Below, in pieces: positions 8,727 through 17,322 of a stretch of DNA of 64,000 nt. Source of the stretch: Paenirhizobium daejeonense (GTDB taxonomy: Bacteria; Pseudomonadota; Alphaproteobacteria; Rhizobiales; Rhizobiaceae); the NCBI RefSeq assembly GCF_014280875.1, contig NZ_JACLAL010000001.1:558001-622000 (forward strand), written 5' to 3'. Below the pieces are notes generated by a model. That model ran no database searches and was not told where the DNA came from. It saw nothing but the letters and a program-made list of their open reading frames with translations. The translations under genes were made by a program, and so were the position numbers. Position 1 is the first letter of the stretch. The number at the start of each line of letters is the position of its first letter.

Positions 8727-9833
8727 ATGCAAGCTGAAACGCCCCGCCTTACCTTCGATATCAAGCCGAATACCAATCCGATGCCCGAAGCCGATCGCCT
8801 GAAGGCGTTCGAAAATCTCGGCTTCGGCACGCTCTTCTCTGACCACATGGCGGTGATCCGTTGGAGCGAAGGCAAGGGCTGGCATTCCGCAGAGGTGACG
8901 GCGCGCGCGCCGTTCCCGATCGATCCGGCGTCCAGTGTTCTGCACTACGCACAGGAAATCTTCGAGGGCATGAAGGCCTATCGCACCTCTGATGGCCGCG
9001 CGGTCCTTTTCCGCCCCGAGCAGAATGCCCACCGTTTCAACGAATCCGCCCGTCGCATGGCCATGCCGGAACTCCCGGAAGAGGCCTTCCTCGAGGCCGT
9101 CGAAAAGCTGGTTCGTCTCGATGCCAAGTGGATCCCGAAGGGCGATGGCGCGAGCCTTTATCTGCGCCCCTTCATGTTCGCCAGCGAGAACTTCCTTGGT
9201 GTCCGTCCGTCAAAGGAATACATCTTCTGCGTCATCGCCTCTCCGGTCGGCCCTTACTTCAAGGGCGGCGCAAAGCCGGTCAGCATCTGGGTTTCCGAGC
9301 ATTACACGCGTGCGGCTCCCGGCGGAACCGGCGCTGCAAAGTGCGGCGGCAACTATGCGGCCAGCCTTGTCGCGCAGGCAGAAGCCTATGCCAAGGGCTG
9401 CGATCAGGTCGTCTTCCTCGATGCTGCCGAGCATAAATGGGTCGAGGAACTCGGCGGCATGAACGTCTTCTTCGTCTTCGAGGATGGCTCCATCGTCACC
9501 CCGCCGCTCGGCGGTACGATCCTGCCGGGCATCACCCGCAAATCGCTAATCTCGCTTGCCCGCGAGGAAGGCGTTACCGTCCATGAGAAACCCTATTCCT
9601 TCGAGGAATGGAAAGCCGACGTCGCCAGCGGCAAGCTCAAGGAAGCATTTGCCTGCGGTACTGCCGCCGTGGTCGCGGCAATCGGTACCGTCAAATATCC
9701 GGAAGGCGAATTCCAGATCGGCGGCGGCCAGAACGGCCCTGTTACAACCAAGCTTCGCGATGCGCTCGTCGGCATCCAGCGCGGTCAGAGCAATGACCGG
9801 CATGGCTGGCTCCATGTGATCGACGGTATCTGA
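8727..9833 (+). CDS. ilvE: Branched-chain amino acid aminotransferase
   Basis: PLP enzyme that interconverts Leu/Ile/Val and their 2-keto acids with glutamate/2-oxoglutarate. At 368 residues it belongs to the longer (fold IV, ilvE/BCAT2-like) branch rather than the 300-residue E. coli type. The Schiff-base lysine is K205 in GTGAAKCGGNYAAS. Other hallmarks are LHYAQEIFEGMKAY (about 72-85), EELGGMNVFFV and TPPLGGTILPGITRKSL. It is monocistronic, followed by a terminator shared with the convergent AraC gene. Confidence 0.95.
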   Translation: MQAETPRLTFDIKPNTNPMPEADRLKAFENLGFGTLFSDHMAVIRWSEGKGWHSAEVTARAPFPIDPASSVLHYAQEIFEGMKAYRTSDGRAVLFRPEQNAHRFNESARRMAMPELPEEAFLEAVEKLVRLDAKWIPKGDGASLYLRPFMFASENFLGVRPSKEYIFCVIASPVGPYFKGGAKPVSIWVSEHYTRAAPGGTGAAKCGGNYAASLVAQAEAYAKGCDQVVFLDAAEHKWVEELGGMNVFFVFEDGSIVTPPLGGTILPGITRKSLISLAREEGVTVHEKPYSFEEWKADVASGKLKEAFACGTAAVVAAIGTVKYPEGEFQIGGGQNGPVTTKLRDALVGIQRGQSNDRHGWLHVIDGI

Positions 9834-9860
9834 GATCGCCGTCCTATCGCGCTTGATTGA

Positions 9861-9888
9861 GGCCCGTTATTCCGACGGGCCTTTTTTC
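9861..9888 (+). terminator. Terminator between ilvE and araC-type gene
   Basis: GGCCCGT/ACGGGCC 7-bp stem with a 7-nt loop, then six T residues. It terminates ilvE and overlaps the last codons of the convergent regulator gene. Confidence 0.8.
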
Positions 9889-10655
9889 TGGCTGCTACGC
9901 ATCTGCGATGGGCTTGCCCTGGTCAGTCGCCGGAACATGGCGATGAATGCCGAGGCATTGCCGTAACCCAGCCGGTGCGACACCGATTGCACGCTGTGTC
10001 CCTCTTCCAGCAGCGAAAGTGCGGTAACCAACTTTAACCGCTGCCGCCAGTCGTTGAGGGGCATGCCGAGAAGATCCTGTGCGCGGCGGGCGAGCGTCCG
10101 TTCCGTCGTGCCGGCGAAGCGGGCCCATTCCGCTGCCGACCGCTTGTCGCCAGGATCATCCTGCAGGGCCTGCAGTACCGGAGCGAGAAGCGGATCGTCG
10201 GTGGAAGGCAGGTAGTGCAGGACCCGCGGCGCGGATCGGACCTGATCTACGATCACCATGGCAAGTCGCAGATCGGCATCGGTTTGCGGATGCCTAACAC
10301 CACGCGCATCGAAATCAGCGAAGATGGCTTTCAATAGAGGACTGAGAGCCAGGGTGCAGGGCTCGTCCGGCAGATCCGCGCAAAGCGTCGCCTCGATGTA
10401 GGCCGTGACATAACGGATATCGTGACGATTGAGGGCCTCATGGCGGAAGCCCGGCGGAATCCAGATGGCATAATGGGGCGGCGAGAGAAACGGGACCCCT
10501 TCGATGGTGATTTCAGAGACGCCTTCCAGTGCGTAGTTCAGTTCGGCCCAGGACTGACGGCGCGAGGGGAAGATGGTTCCCGCGCGATAATATTCCGTAC
10601 GCAGGAAGACCGGCCGCGGCGGCTCCCCGTCGATATGGCCATACTGGACGGGCAT
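9867..10655 (-). CDS. AraC-family transcriptional regulator with cupin domain
   Basis: 262 residues. The N-terminal cupin-like sensor part includes GVPFLSPPHYAIWIPPGFRH, seen in AraC regulators next to drug/metabolite transporters. The C-terminal double HTH has SAAEWARFAGTTERTLARRA and the second-helix AraC signature (VQSVSHRLGYGNASAFIAMF). The ATG at 10655 has GAGGAG 5 nt upstream and is preferred over an in-frame TTG at 10670. The gene is divergent from a DMT-family exporter 93 bp away, which suggests that it controls that exporter. Confidence 0.9.
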   Translation of the reverse strand: MPVQYGHIDGEPPRPVFLRTEYYRAGTIFPSRRQSWAELNYALEGVSEITIEGVPFLSPPHYAIWIPPGFRHEALNRHDIRYVTAYIEATLCADLPDEPCTLALSPLLKAIFADFDARGVRHPQTDADLRLAMVIVDQVRSAPRVLHYLPSTDDPLLAPVLQALQDDPGDKRSAAEWARFAGTTERTLARRAQDLLGMPLNDWRQRLKLVTALSLLEEGHSVQSVSHRLGYGNASAFIAMFRRLTRASPSQMRSSQKKGPSE

Positions 10656-10748
10656 GGCGTCTCCTCGCAATTGATTGGCTGATATTCGTTATATTGCGAT
10701 ATTTTGACATTTGCTAGAGAAAGCCGAGCGGAAGAATGCGAGGCAGTC

Positions 10749-11681
10749 ATGGCGAAGTTTCAGCGACAGGTAAGTGAAGCACGCAGTGGGTTGCCGGCGG
10801 TGCCTGTGATGCTGGCGCTTGCCACAGTCATCATCTGGTCTGGCAACACCATTGTCAGCAAGGCGGCCATCGATGTCATTCATCCGGCCTCGATCTCTCT
10901 CTATCGCTGGGTGATCGCCTTTCTGGTGCTGATGCCCTTCGTGCTGCGCTCCGCTTGGAACGAACGCGAAATCACCCTGCGCTACGCTCCGAAACTGGCA
11001 TTCCTCGGATTGATGGGCATGGTTGCCTATCAGAGCCTCGCCTACGAGGCGGCGAAGACCACGACTGCCGTCAACATGGGCGTGCTCATCGGCCTCATTC
11101 CCCTTGTATCGACCTTTCTGGCCGCGCTTATCGCGAACGAGAGGCTAACCGCGGCCCGTATTCTCGGCGGCATCGTGTCCTTCGTCGGTCTTCTCTATCT
11201 GACGGCGCGGGGAAATCTGACGACCCTCACGAGCGGTGGCGTGCATGTCGGCGATGCCTTGATGCTTGTCGCGGTCTTCTCCAGCGCGCTTTACGGCGTG
11301 CTGCTCAAGCGCTGGCGCATTCCGATTTCCACCTGGCTCCAACTCTGGTGGCAGATCGGAGCGGCTGTGGTCATCCTTCTGCCGTTCTGGCTGATGAGCG
11401 AGAAAAGCCAGTTGACGGTGGAAAACCTGCCGCTGGTTCTTTATGCGGCATTGCCGACATCGCTGCTCGGGCCGTTCATGTGGATGATCGCAGTGCGCGA
11501 ACTCGGTGCGGCCCGGTCGTCGATGTTCTTCAATCTCTTTCCGGTGCTTGTCGCTGTTCTGGCGATGATCCTGCTCGGGGAGCGGTTGGAAAGCTTCCAC
11601 TACATCGGTGGAGGCCTTGCCCTTGCCGGTGTGCTGATTGGACTTCGCCAGCCTGCAGGACGGCTTGCAGCCGGCGCGTAG
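10749..11681 (+). CDS. EamA/DMT-family inner-membrane transporter
   Basis: 310 residues with about ten predicted membrane helices in two EamA halves (first half from VMLALATVIIWSGNTIVSKA, second from GDALMLVAVFSSALYGVLLK). DMT proteins of this type export amino acids, drugs or metabolites. The start at 10749 follows a GAGG at 10740-10743. The longer in-frame start at 10704 would add a charged 15-residue extension overlapping the promoter region. Substrate unknown; probably regulated by the divergent AraC protein. Confidence 0.88.
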   Translation: MAKFQRQVSEARSGLPAVPVMLALATVIIWSGNTIVSKAAIDVIHPASISLYRWVIAFLVLMPFVLRSAWNEREITLRYAPKLAFLGLMGMVAYQSLAYEAAKTTTAVNMGVLIGLIPLVSTFLAALIANERLTAARILGGIVSFVGLLYLTARGNLTTLTSGGVHVGDALMLVAVFSSALYGVLLKRWRIPISTWLQLWWQIGAAVVILLPFWLMSEKSQLTVENLPLVLYAALPTSLLGPFMWMIAVRELGAARSSMFFNLFPVLVAVLAMILLGERLESFHYIGGGLALAGVLIGLRQPAGRLAAGA

Positions 11682-11725
11682 CTATTGACCTGTTGGGGAA
11701 GCCCCCAGTTTCCCGCCCGCCAGCC

Positions 11726-12121
11726 TCACTTGCCTGCTTTCCACGCTGCAACCATTAGGCCGCCGATCACGGTGATATGCTCCATCACGACGTAGAACTC
11801 GACGGTCTTCAACGGCTCTTCCATGTTCCAGAATGTGTGGGCTATCGGAATGGTGAGTGCGGTGAAGACGCCGAGCGCGCCGGCACCGAGCCATGTCCAG
11901 CGATTGAGGATGACCAGAAGGGAGCCGGCGAGCTGCACGAATATGGTGGCGATGGCGAAGCTGGCCGGAGGGTTGAGGTCGAAATGCTGCATCTCCGAAA
12001 CGGCGGCAGGGAAGTCGACAAGCTTGGATATGCCGCTGGCCCAGAATATGTAGGTCAACAGGATGCGAGCGACATAGCCGAACCATGTGCTCGCGGTCAG
12101 CGATGTAATGACACTGTTCAT
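11726..12121 (-). CDS. DoxX-family membrane protein
   Basis: 131 residues, four hydrophobic segments. The DoxX pattern is clear (YVARILLTYIFWASGISKLV; QLAGSLLVILNRWTWLGAGA; IAHTFWNMEEPLKTVEFY). DoxX-like proteins are small inner-membrane proteins, some linked to quinone or redox metabolism; the role here is unknown. The start at 12121 has GGGGGA 6 nt upstream. The frame runs 59 codons further upstream but that part looks non-coding. It is convergent with the DMT transporter and divergent from the L,D-transpeptidase. Confidence 0.87.
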   Translation of the reverse strand: MNSVITSLTASTWFGYVARILLTYIFWASGISKLVDFPAAVSEMQHFDLNPPASFAIATIFVQLAGSLLVILNRWTWLGAGALGVFTALTIPIAHTFWNMEEPLKTVEFYVVMEHITVIGGLMVAAWKAGK

Positions 12122-12279
12122 CTTGAGTCCCCCGCATGAACAGTGTCCGAGTGTGACCGAGTTTCGACGGTTGACAATAGTCACAATGGATGTGCTCTCA
12201 GGGGTTTTCGGGCTATTCGTGCGGTATCGTATGAAAATGCGTGCTGGGGCTGATCCCAGCGCTCCGTTATATCTTTCGC

Positions 12280-12295
12280 TTAACTCCGCATTAAC
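12280..12295 (+). promoter_or_regulatory. CtrA-type box upstream of L,D-transpeptidase
   Basis: TTAACTCCGCATTAAC is an exact TTAA-N7-TTAAC, followed by CATG, the full binding consensus of the alphaproteobacterial cell-cycle regulator CtrA. It lies about 52 bp before the L,D-transpeptidase start codon. Confidence 0.6.
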
Positions 12296-12346
12296 CATGA
12301 TTTCCTTAATTTGCCGTCATTCGACGAACACATTGAGGACATTAAA

Positions 12347-12961
12347 ATGACGATTTCACGCCGCGGTCTGCTGATTGGATTGCCGCTGTTCGTGGCTGGT
12401 TGCCAGTCGGTTCCGAACCAGAAGGCGATGTATGGAGATCGTCCGGAAGAGCCTCATCCACTGAAGCAGATCCCGATCGACAAGATCAAGCCGGAATTGC
12501 GCCGGCAGGAAGTGGCCTACGCGACCACCGAAGCCGCAGGCACCGTTGTGGTCGATACGCCGGCTCGTCGTCTGTATTACGTTCTGGGCGAGGGGCGCGC
12601 CATGCGCTACGGCGTCGGCGTTGGCCGTAATGGCTATGCGCTGGCCGGTACTGCCTATATCGGCCGCAAGGCCGAATGGCCGACATGGACTCCGACCGCC
12701 AACATGCTTCGCCGTGATCCGGAAAAGAACATGAAATATGCCGGCGGCCTGCCGGGCGGCATCAATAATCCGCTCGGCGCTCGCGCCATCTATCTTTACC
12801 GCGGCGGTAACGACACCATGTTCCGCCTCCACGGCACCAACCAGCCATGGTCGATCGGCGAGGCGATGTCGTCCGGTTGCGTGCGCATGATGAACCACGA
12901 TGTCATCGATCTTTACGAACGCGTCAAGGTCGGCGGACGAGTCGTCGTCATGCAGGCCTGA
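12347..12961 (+). CDS. L,D-transpeptidase (YkuD domain) lipoprotein
   Basis: Periplasmic enzyme of 204 residues expected to make 3-3 peptidoglycan cross-links or attach proteins to peptidoglycan. The N-terminus MTISRRGLLIGLPLFVAGC has a lipobox (VAGC, Cys19) and a twin-arginine-like SRRGLL, so it may be a Tat-exported lipoprotein. The YkuD active site is intact: HGTNQPWSIGEAMSSGCVRM with catalytic His and Cys. GAGGAC lies 6 nt before the ATG. A CtrA box upstream suggests cell-cycle control, which fits the polar growth of Rhizobiales with their many L,D-transpeptidases. Confidence 0.93.
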   Translation: MTISRRGLLIGLPLFVAGCQSVPNQKAMYGDRPEEPHPLKQIPIDKIKPELRRQEVAYATTEAAGTVVVDTPARRLYYVLGEGRAMRYGVGVGRNGYALAGTAYIGRKAEWPTWTPTANMLRRDPEKNMKYAGGLPGGINNPLGARAIYLYRGGNDTMFRLHGTNQPWSIGEAMSSGCVRMMNHDVIDLYERVKVGGRVVVMQA

Positions 12962-12974
12962 GGACCTGAAGGTA

Positions 12975-13880
12975 TCAGGAGCGACGGGAGAGGATGCCGG
13001 TGGAAAGAAGCACACCGGCTCCCGTAACCAGTGTTGCCGCAATCGTCATCACCCCGAGAGGCTCGTCCAGCAGGACAGCGCCGCCAAGTGCTGCCGCAAC
13101 CGGCGTGACGGCGGTATAGGCGGCAGCCTGCGTGCCGCCGAGTGCCCTGACGGCATTGCCGTAGAAAATTGTTGCCAGCAGACCTGACAATAGGCCCTGC
13201 GTCACCACCTGCAGGCCGGTCTCGCTTATTGGAGCCTCCAGCAGATGCGTACCGAAAAAGGGGATGAGCGCGAGGTTGATGATCGTCGACCAGACGCAGA
13301 TCAGCGCACCCCCCTCATAGGCGGAAAGCCCCGAGTGCCGGAAGGCATGGGTGTAGACAGCCCAGAGCACTGCACCGATTGGCAGGATGACATAGCTCTT
13401 CCAGCTCAACGCGCCGGTAGAAAGACTGCCAAGCAGCAAAAGCACACCGCCGCAGAAGATGGCTGCCATGCCAAGCCGGCGCATGCGGTCCGGTCTTTCT
13501 CCAAGCAATACGATGCCGATTAGCGCGACCGCGAGAGGCATGACGCCCGGCAGCAGGACACCCGCGGCCGATGCAGGCGTTGCCTTCATGCCGAAGGCGA
13601 CCACCTGAAAGAATGGTGCGCCGGAGCCCAGAACCATCAGGATCAACGGCAGCTTGGGCGTCTTTTTCGGCCAGAGCCCCGTCTTCAACCAGACAGGGGC
13701 AAGCACCAGAGTCGGTATGCCGTATCGCAGCAGGCTGAGATCGACGGAGGAAAGCGAAGTGCCGACACTGTGGCGCGTCGAAATCAGCCACGCAGCCCAT
13801 ATCAGGACCACTGACAGCGCCGATATGGCTCCGAGGCCGGCTGAAAGCGGAGGTCGGGTGGTGGTGCTGACGGTGGTCAT
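12975..13880 (-). CDS. EamA-family transporter
   Basis: 301 residues with about ten hydrophobic helices and two EamA repeats (GLGAISALSVVLIWAAWLIS at the start; LPIGAVLWAVYTHAFRHSG in the second half). It ends GVLLSTGILSRRS. Start at 13880 with GGAG 8 nt upstream; upstream in-frame codons overlap the divergent regulator and look non-coding. It shares its promoter region with a divergent Lrp/AsnC regulator, which suggests amino acid efflux under Lrp control. This arrangement is common for EamA exporters; the substrate is inferred only. Confidence 0.87.
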   Translation of the reverse strand: MTTVSTTTRPPLSAGLGAISALSVVLIWAAWLISTRHSVGTSLSSVDLSLLRYGIPTLVLAPVWLKTGLWPKKTPKLPLILMVLGSGAPFFQVVAFGMKATPASAAGVLLPGVMPLAVALIGIVLLGERPDRMRRLGMAAIFCGGVLLLLGSLSTGALSWKSYVILPIGAVLWAVYTHAFRHSGLSAYEGGALICVWSTIINLALIPFFGTHLLEAPISETGLQVVTQGLLSGLLATIFYGNAVRALGGTQAAAYTAVTPVAAALGGAVLLDEPLGVMTIAATLVTGAGVLLSTGILSRRS

Positions 13881-13957
13881 GGTGGACTCTCCTGATGGGA
13901 TGCATGAGGATAGCGCCAGATGGACGGGCGTGTCCTTGCCATTTGTGCTTGTGGAGT

Positions 13958-13998
13958 CCACTATATTGGCAGAAAATTGCGCTATGAAACTATAGTGG
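13958..13998. promoter_or_regulatory. Inverted-repeat operator between eamA and lrp genes
   Basis: Perfect 8-bp arms CCACTATA (13958-13965) and TATAGTGG (13991-13998), centre-to-centre 33 bp, i.e. about three helical turns. It sits in the divergent intergenic region, 8 bp before the regulator start codon, as expected for an Lrp-type autoregulatory site. Confidence 0.5.
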
Positions 13999-14006
13999 TG
14001 ATAAAT

Positions 14007-14483
14007 ATGCCAAAACTCGACAAATTCGATCTGGCAATCCTTGAAGCCCTCCAGCAGGACGCCCGCGCGACCAATGTCGAGATTGCCGAGCGGGTGAACC
14101 TTTCGCCATCGCCCTGCCTTCGCCGGATACGGTTGCTGGAAGAGAGCGGCGTCATTCGTGGCTACCGTGCAGATATCGATCGCGGAACGGTCGGGTTGGA
14201 TCTCACGGTCTTCGTGACCTTCAAGGTCGCCCATCACACGCGGGAACACGCCCATGCCTTTCAGCAGGCGCTCCAGGCGCTGCCCGAAGTCGTCGGCTGC
14301 TACATGATCTCCGGGAATTCCGATTTTCTTGCGGAAGTGGTGGTCGAAAACCTCGCGGCCTATGAGGCACTGCTGACCGACAAGCTGCTAGTTCTGCCGC
14401 ATGTCACCGACATCCAGTCGAATTTCGCGATCCGCAGCGTCAAGACGAGCGGACCGCTGAAACTGCCGGCGGCGAAGGGTTAG
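14007..14483 (+). CDS. Lrp/AsnC-family transcriptional regulator
   Basis: 158 residues, family-typical. N-terminal HTH: LDKFDLAILEALQQDARATN, then VEIAERVNLSPSPCLRRIRL and LEESGVIRGYRA. C-terminal RAM/AsnC ligand domain: TVFVTFKVAHHTREH to VVGCYMISGNSDFLAEV. Lrp proteins form octamers or dodecamers and bind amino acids. The start was placed at 14007, directly before MPKLDKFDLAIL; the 29 upstream codons run through the operator. It probably senses an amino acid and controls the divergent EamA exporter. Confidence 0.92.
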   Translation: MPKLDKFDLAILEALQQDARATNVEIAERVNLSPSPCLRRIRLLEESGVIRGYRADIDRGTVGLDLTVFVTFKVAHHTREHAHAFQQALQALPEVVGCYMISGNSDFLAEVVVENLAAYEALLTDKLLVLPHVTDIQSNFAIRSVKTSGPLKLPAAKG

Positions 14484-14506
14484 CTCCGCCGCCGAGGTAT
14501 CTTGCC

Positions 14507-15523
14507 TCAAAAGCCTTCAAGAACGACCTTGCCGGTGGTGCGGCCGCTTTCGATGAGCGCATGGGCCTTCTTGAGGTTTTCGGCGTTGATGGTCCCGAGC
14601 GTCTGCGACAGGGTCGTGCGGATCTTGCCCGCGTCGACGAGATCGGCGACGTGGTTGAGGAGCTTGTGCTGCTCGATCATGTCGGCGGTCTGGTGGACGG
14701 GACGGGCGAACATCATCTCCCAGTGGATGGAGACCGCCTTGCCCTTGAAGGGCATGATGTCGTAGCCGTCCTTCATGTCGTCGATCAGCACCACGCGGCC
14801 CTGCGGGGCGATCAGTTCGGCGATCTGCAGCCGGTGCTGCGCGCTGCCGGCGACGGAGAACACGAAGGCCGGGGCGCCGATACCAAGCGCCGCATATTCG
14901 GCGGCGAGCGGCTTCGAATGGTCGATCACATGATGGGCGCCGAGCGCCTTTGCCCATTCGGCGGATTCCGGCCGCGACGCGGTGGCGATTACAGTCAGGT
15001 CCGTCAGGGTGCGGGCAAGCTGGATGGCGATCGAGCCGACCCCGCCGGCACCGCCGGTAATCAGGATGGCATTGTTGACGCCGGGTACCTTGTCGGAAAC
15101 CTTCAGCCGGTGAAAGATAGACTCATAGGCCGTGATTGCGGTAAGCGGCAGGGCGGCCGCTTCGGCAAAGCCAAGCGAGGAGGGCATCCGCCCAACGATC
15201 CGTTCATCGACCAGATGAAACTCGCTGTCGGTGCCGGGCCGGTTGATGGCGCCGGCATAGAACACCTTGTCGCCCGGCTTGAACAGCGTGACCATTTCTC
15301 CGGCCGCCTTGACGATGCCTGCGGCATCGAAGCCGAGGATGCGGTATTCGCCTTCCGGCGGCGTAGCGCCTGCGCGGACCTTGGTGTCGACCGGATTGAC
15401 GGACACAGCCTTGACCTCGATCAGCAGGTCATGACCGGCCGCGACGGGTTCGGGCAGGGTAATGTCGAGAAGGGAAACGTCGGCCGAGATGGGGCCAGAC
15501 TTCAGATAACCGACTGCGCGCAT
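14507..15523 (-). CDS. Zinc-type alcohol dehydrogenase-like/quinone oxidoreductase
   Basis: 338-residue medium-chain reductase of the zeta-crystallin-like subfamily. N-terminal GroES-like half (MRAVGYLKSGPISADVSLLD; VSVNPVDTKVRAGATPPEGE). NAD(P)-binding Rossmann half with ITGGAGGVGSIAIQLARTLT. The structural zinc cysteine cluster is absent, as in NADPH:quinone reductases. Start at 15523 has AAGGAG 6 nt upstream. It is divergent from an HxlR regulator with a palindromic region between, an arrangement typical of electrophile- or quinone-responsive reductases. Confidence 0.9.
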   Translation of the reverse strand: MRAVGYLKSGPISADVSLLDITLPEPVAAGHDLLIEVKAVSVNPVDTKVRAGATPPEGEYRILGFDAAGIVKAAGEMVTLFKPGDKVFYAGAINRPGTDSEFHLVDERIVGRMPSSLGFAEAAALPLTAITAYESIFHRLKVSDKVPGVNNAILITGGAGGVGSIAIQLARTLTDLTVIATASRPESAEWAKALGAHHVIDHSKPLAAEYAALGIGAPAFVFSVAGSAQHRLQIAELIAPQGRVVLIDDMKDGYDIMPFKGKAVSIHWEMMFARPVHQTADMIEQHKLLNHVADLVDAGKIRTTLSQTLGTINAENLKKAHALIESGRTTGKVVLEGF

Positions 15524-15558
15524 GGAAATCTCCTTGGGATTGTTAGCACGCCATCCAA

Positions 15559-15632
15559 TTGATACATATGTTGCGACTTCGCAAGAATGCACATTTTCTG
15601 TCCGTAGCGACATAAAATGTATGTAGTATCAA
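15559..15632. promoter_or_regulatory. Palindromic region between reductase and hxlR genes
   Basis: TTGATAC at 15559-15565 is mirrored perfectly by GTATCAA at 15626-15632. Inside, TATGTTGCGAC and GTAGCGACATA form a partial second repeat. The region covers both divergent promoters and is a candidate HxlR operator. Confidence 0.4.
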
Positions 15633-15646
15633 AAAGGATACTGTAA

Positions 15647-16069
15647 ATGTCCCGACCTCGCGCCAAGCTCACGAACAATTTTCCCGGCTGCCCCGTGGAA
15701 TCCACGCTCAGTTTTCTGGATGGAAAATGGAAGGGCGTGATCCTCTACCACCTGATCACCTGTGGCACGCTGCGCTTCTCGGAACTGCAGCGCAAGCTGC
15801 AGAGCATCACCCAACGCATGCTGACCAAGCAGTTGAGGGAGCTGGAAGATAGCGGCATCGTTACGCGCACGGTTTTCCCGGTCGTGCCGCCGCGGGTCGA
15901 TTACAGCCTGACGTCGCTCGGCCTTAGCCTGGAGCCGGTCATCCTGGCGCTCGAGCAATGGGGGCAGCGCCACGTCGTCTGCCGCAACGGCGCGAAATAC
16001 GCGGTCGCGCCGGACGATCCGTCAAAGGAAGTGGAATTGAAGCGGCCTGAGGAACTGACCGCCGCCTGA
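15647..16069 (+). CDS. HxlR-family transcriptional regulator
   Basis: 140 residues, a single winged-HTH domain of the HxlR type: CPVESTLSFLDGKWKGVILY, LRFSELQRKLQSITQRMLTK and PPRVDYSLTSLGLSLEPVIL are the family hallmarks. One Cys precedes the HTH (FPGCPVE), the position used by many HxlR proteins as redox or electrophile sensor. An AAGGAT site lies 7 nt before the ATG. Likely regulator of the divergent quinone reductase and of itself. Confidence 0.93.
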   Translation: MSRPRAKLTNNFPGCPVESTLSFLDGKWKGVILYHLITCGTLRFSELQRKLQSITQRMLTKQLRELEDSGIVTRTVFPVVPPRVDYSLTSLGLSLEPVILALEQWGQRHVVCRNGAKYAVAPDDPSKEVELKRPEELTAA

Positions 16070-16080
16070 TCGCGCTGCAG

Positions 16081-17322
16081 TCAGGCGTTCGCCTGCGCAG
16101 TCGCCGGTGCCTTCCGCTCAAGCGCAATCGAGATCAGGAAGACCACGAGACCGAGAAGCGACAGCGCCGAGCCGACATATCCGGTGGCGCCGTAACCATA
16201 GCCATTGGCGATCACGAGGCCGCCGAGCCATGCGCCAAGCGCGTTGGCGATGTTGAAGGCGGAGTGGTTGGACGCGGCGGCAAGTGTCTGGGCATCGGCC
16301 GCGACGTCCATCAGCCGGGTCTGTACGGCAGGGCAGGCGGCAAAGCCGCAGCCGGTGAGGAAGACGCAGATGCACAACATAACCGGATCGGCCGCCGTCA
16401 GAGAGAAGATCGCCATAAGCACGACGTTGAATGCCAGCATGCAGCCGATCGTGCCCTTCAACGAATAGTCCGCCATGCGCGACCCGACGACGTTTCCGAC
16501 ATTCATGCCGATCCCGAACAGCGCCAGGACGATCGCCACCATGCTGGCCGGCATGCCGGCGGTATCGGTGGTGGTCTTGGCGATATAGCTGAAGATCGAG
16601 AACATGCCGCCGAAGCCAACGGCTGCCACCGCGAGCGTCAGCCAGACCTGCAGTCGGGCGAATGCGCCGAGTTCACGTCGGATGCTCGCGCCTTCCGCCA
16701 CCTTGTCCTTGGGTAGGTAGAGCGCGATCAGCAACACTGTCAGCGCGCCGATGGCGCCGACCATGAAGAAGGCAGAGCGCCAACTCATCTGCTGGCCGAT
16801 AAAGGTCGCGATCGGCGTACCGATCAGGGTGGCGATGGTGAGGCCGAGCATGACGCGTCCGACGGCGCGCGCGCGCCTATGCGGGGGCACCATGGAGGCC
16901 GCAACAAGGGCTGCCACGCCAAAATAAGCGCCGTGGGGCAACCCGGTGATGAAGCGCAGCGCCGTGAAGCTCCAGAAACCCGGAGCCAGCGCCGACAGGA
17001 TGTTGCCGAGGGCAAAGACACCCATCAGGGCGAGAAGCAACGTCTTGCGAGGCAGTTTCGCCGCCAGTACCGCGATGATCGGTGCGCCGACGACGACGCC
17101 CAGCGCATAGGCGGTAATGACCGTGCCTGCATCGGGAACGCTGACGCCGTAGGTGGTCGCCACATCCGGCAGCAGGCCCATGATGACGAATTCGCCGGTG
17201 CCGATGCCGAAGCCGCCTGCGGCAAGCGCAATCTCGATCAGCAGCACCATCATCGGCGTCAGCGCAGGCGAGGCCTGATCGCGGTCCGATGACGAGGAGG
17301 GCAGGGCGGTACAGTCGGTCAT
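16081..17322 (-). CDS. MFS transporter, AraJ/sugar-efflux type
   Basis: 413 residues with twelve predicted helices. The family motif GGFGIGTGEFVIMGLLPDVA after helix 1 and ALRFITGLPHGAYFGVAALV mark the DHA1/AraJ-like arabinose-efflux-permease group, which exports sugars or drugs. N-terminus is a polar 25-residue cytoplasmic lead. AAGGTGG precedes the ATG. It converges on the HxlR gene with an 11-bp gap. No regulator is obvious in the 270 bp upstream, where I see no further gene. Confidence 0.9.
   Translation of the reverse strand: MTDCTALPSSSSDRDQASPALTPMMVLLIEIALAAGGFGIGTGEFVIMGLLPDVATTYGVSVPDAGTVITAYALGVVVGAPIIAVLAAKLPRKTLLLALMGVFALGNILSALAPGFWSFTALRFITGLPHGAYFGVAALVAASMVPPHRRARAVGRVMLGLTIATLIGTPIATFIGQQMSWRSAFFMVGAIGALTVLLIALYLPKDKVAEGASIRRELGAFARLQVWLTLAVAAVGFGGMFSIFSYIAKTTTDTAGMPASMVAIVLALFGIGMNVGNVVGSRMADYSLKGTIGCMLAFNVVLMAIFSLTAADPVMLCICVFLTGCGFAACPAVQTRLMDVAADAQTLAAASNHSAFNIANALGAWLGGLVIANGYGYGATGYVGSALSLLGLVVFLISIALERKAPATAQANA

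Noticed and set aside
10681..10703. Direct repeat GATATT-N11-GATATT between araC-type and DMT genes
   Set aside because: Only six bases per unit in AT-rich sequence; too weak to call an operator.
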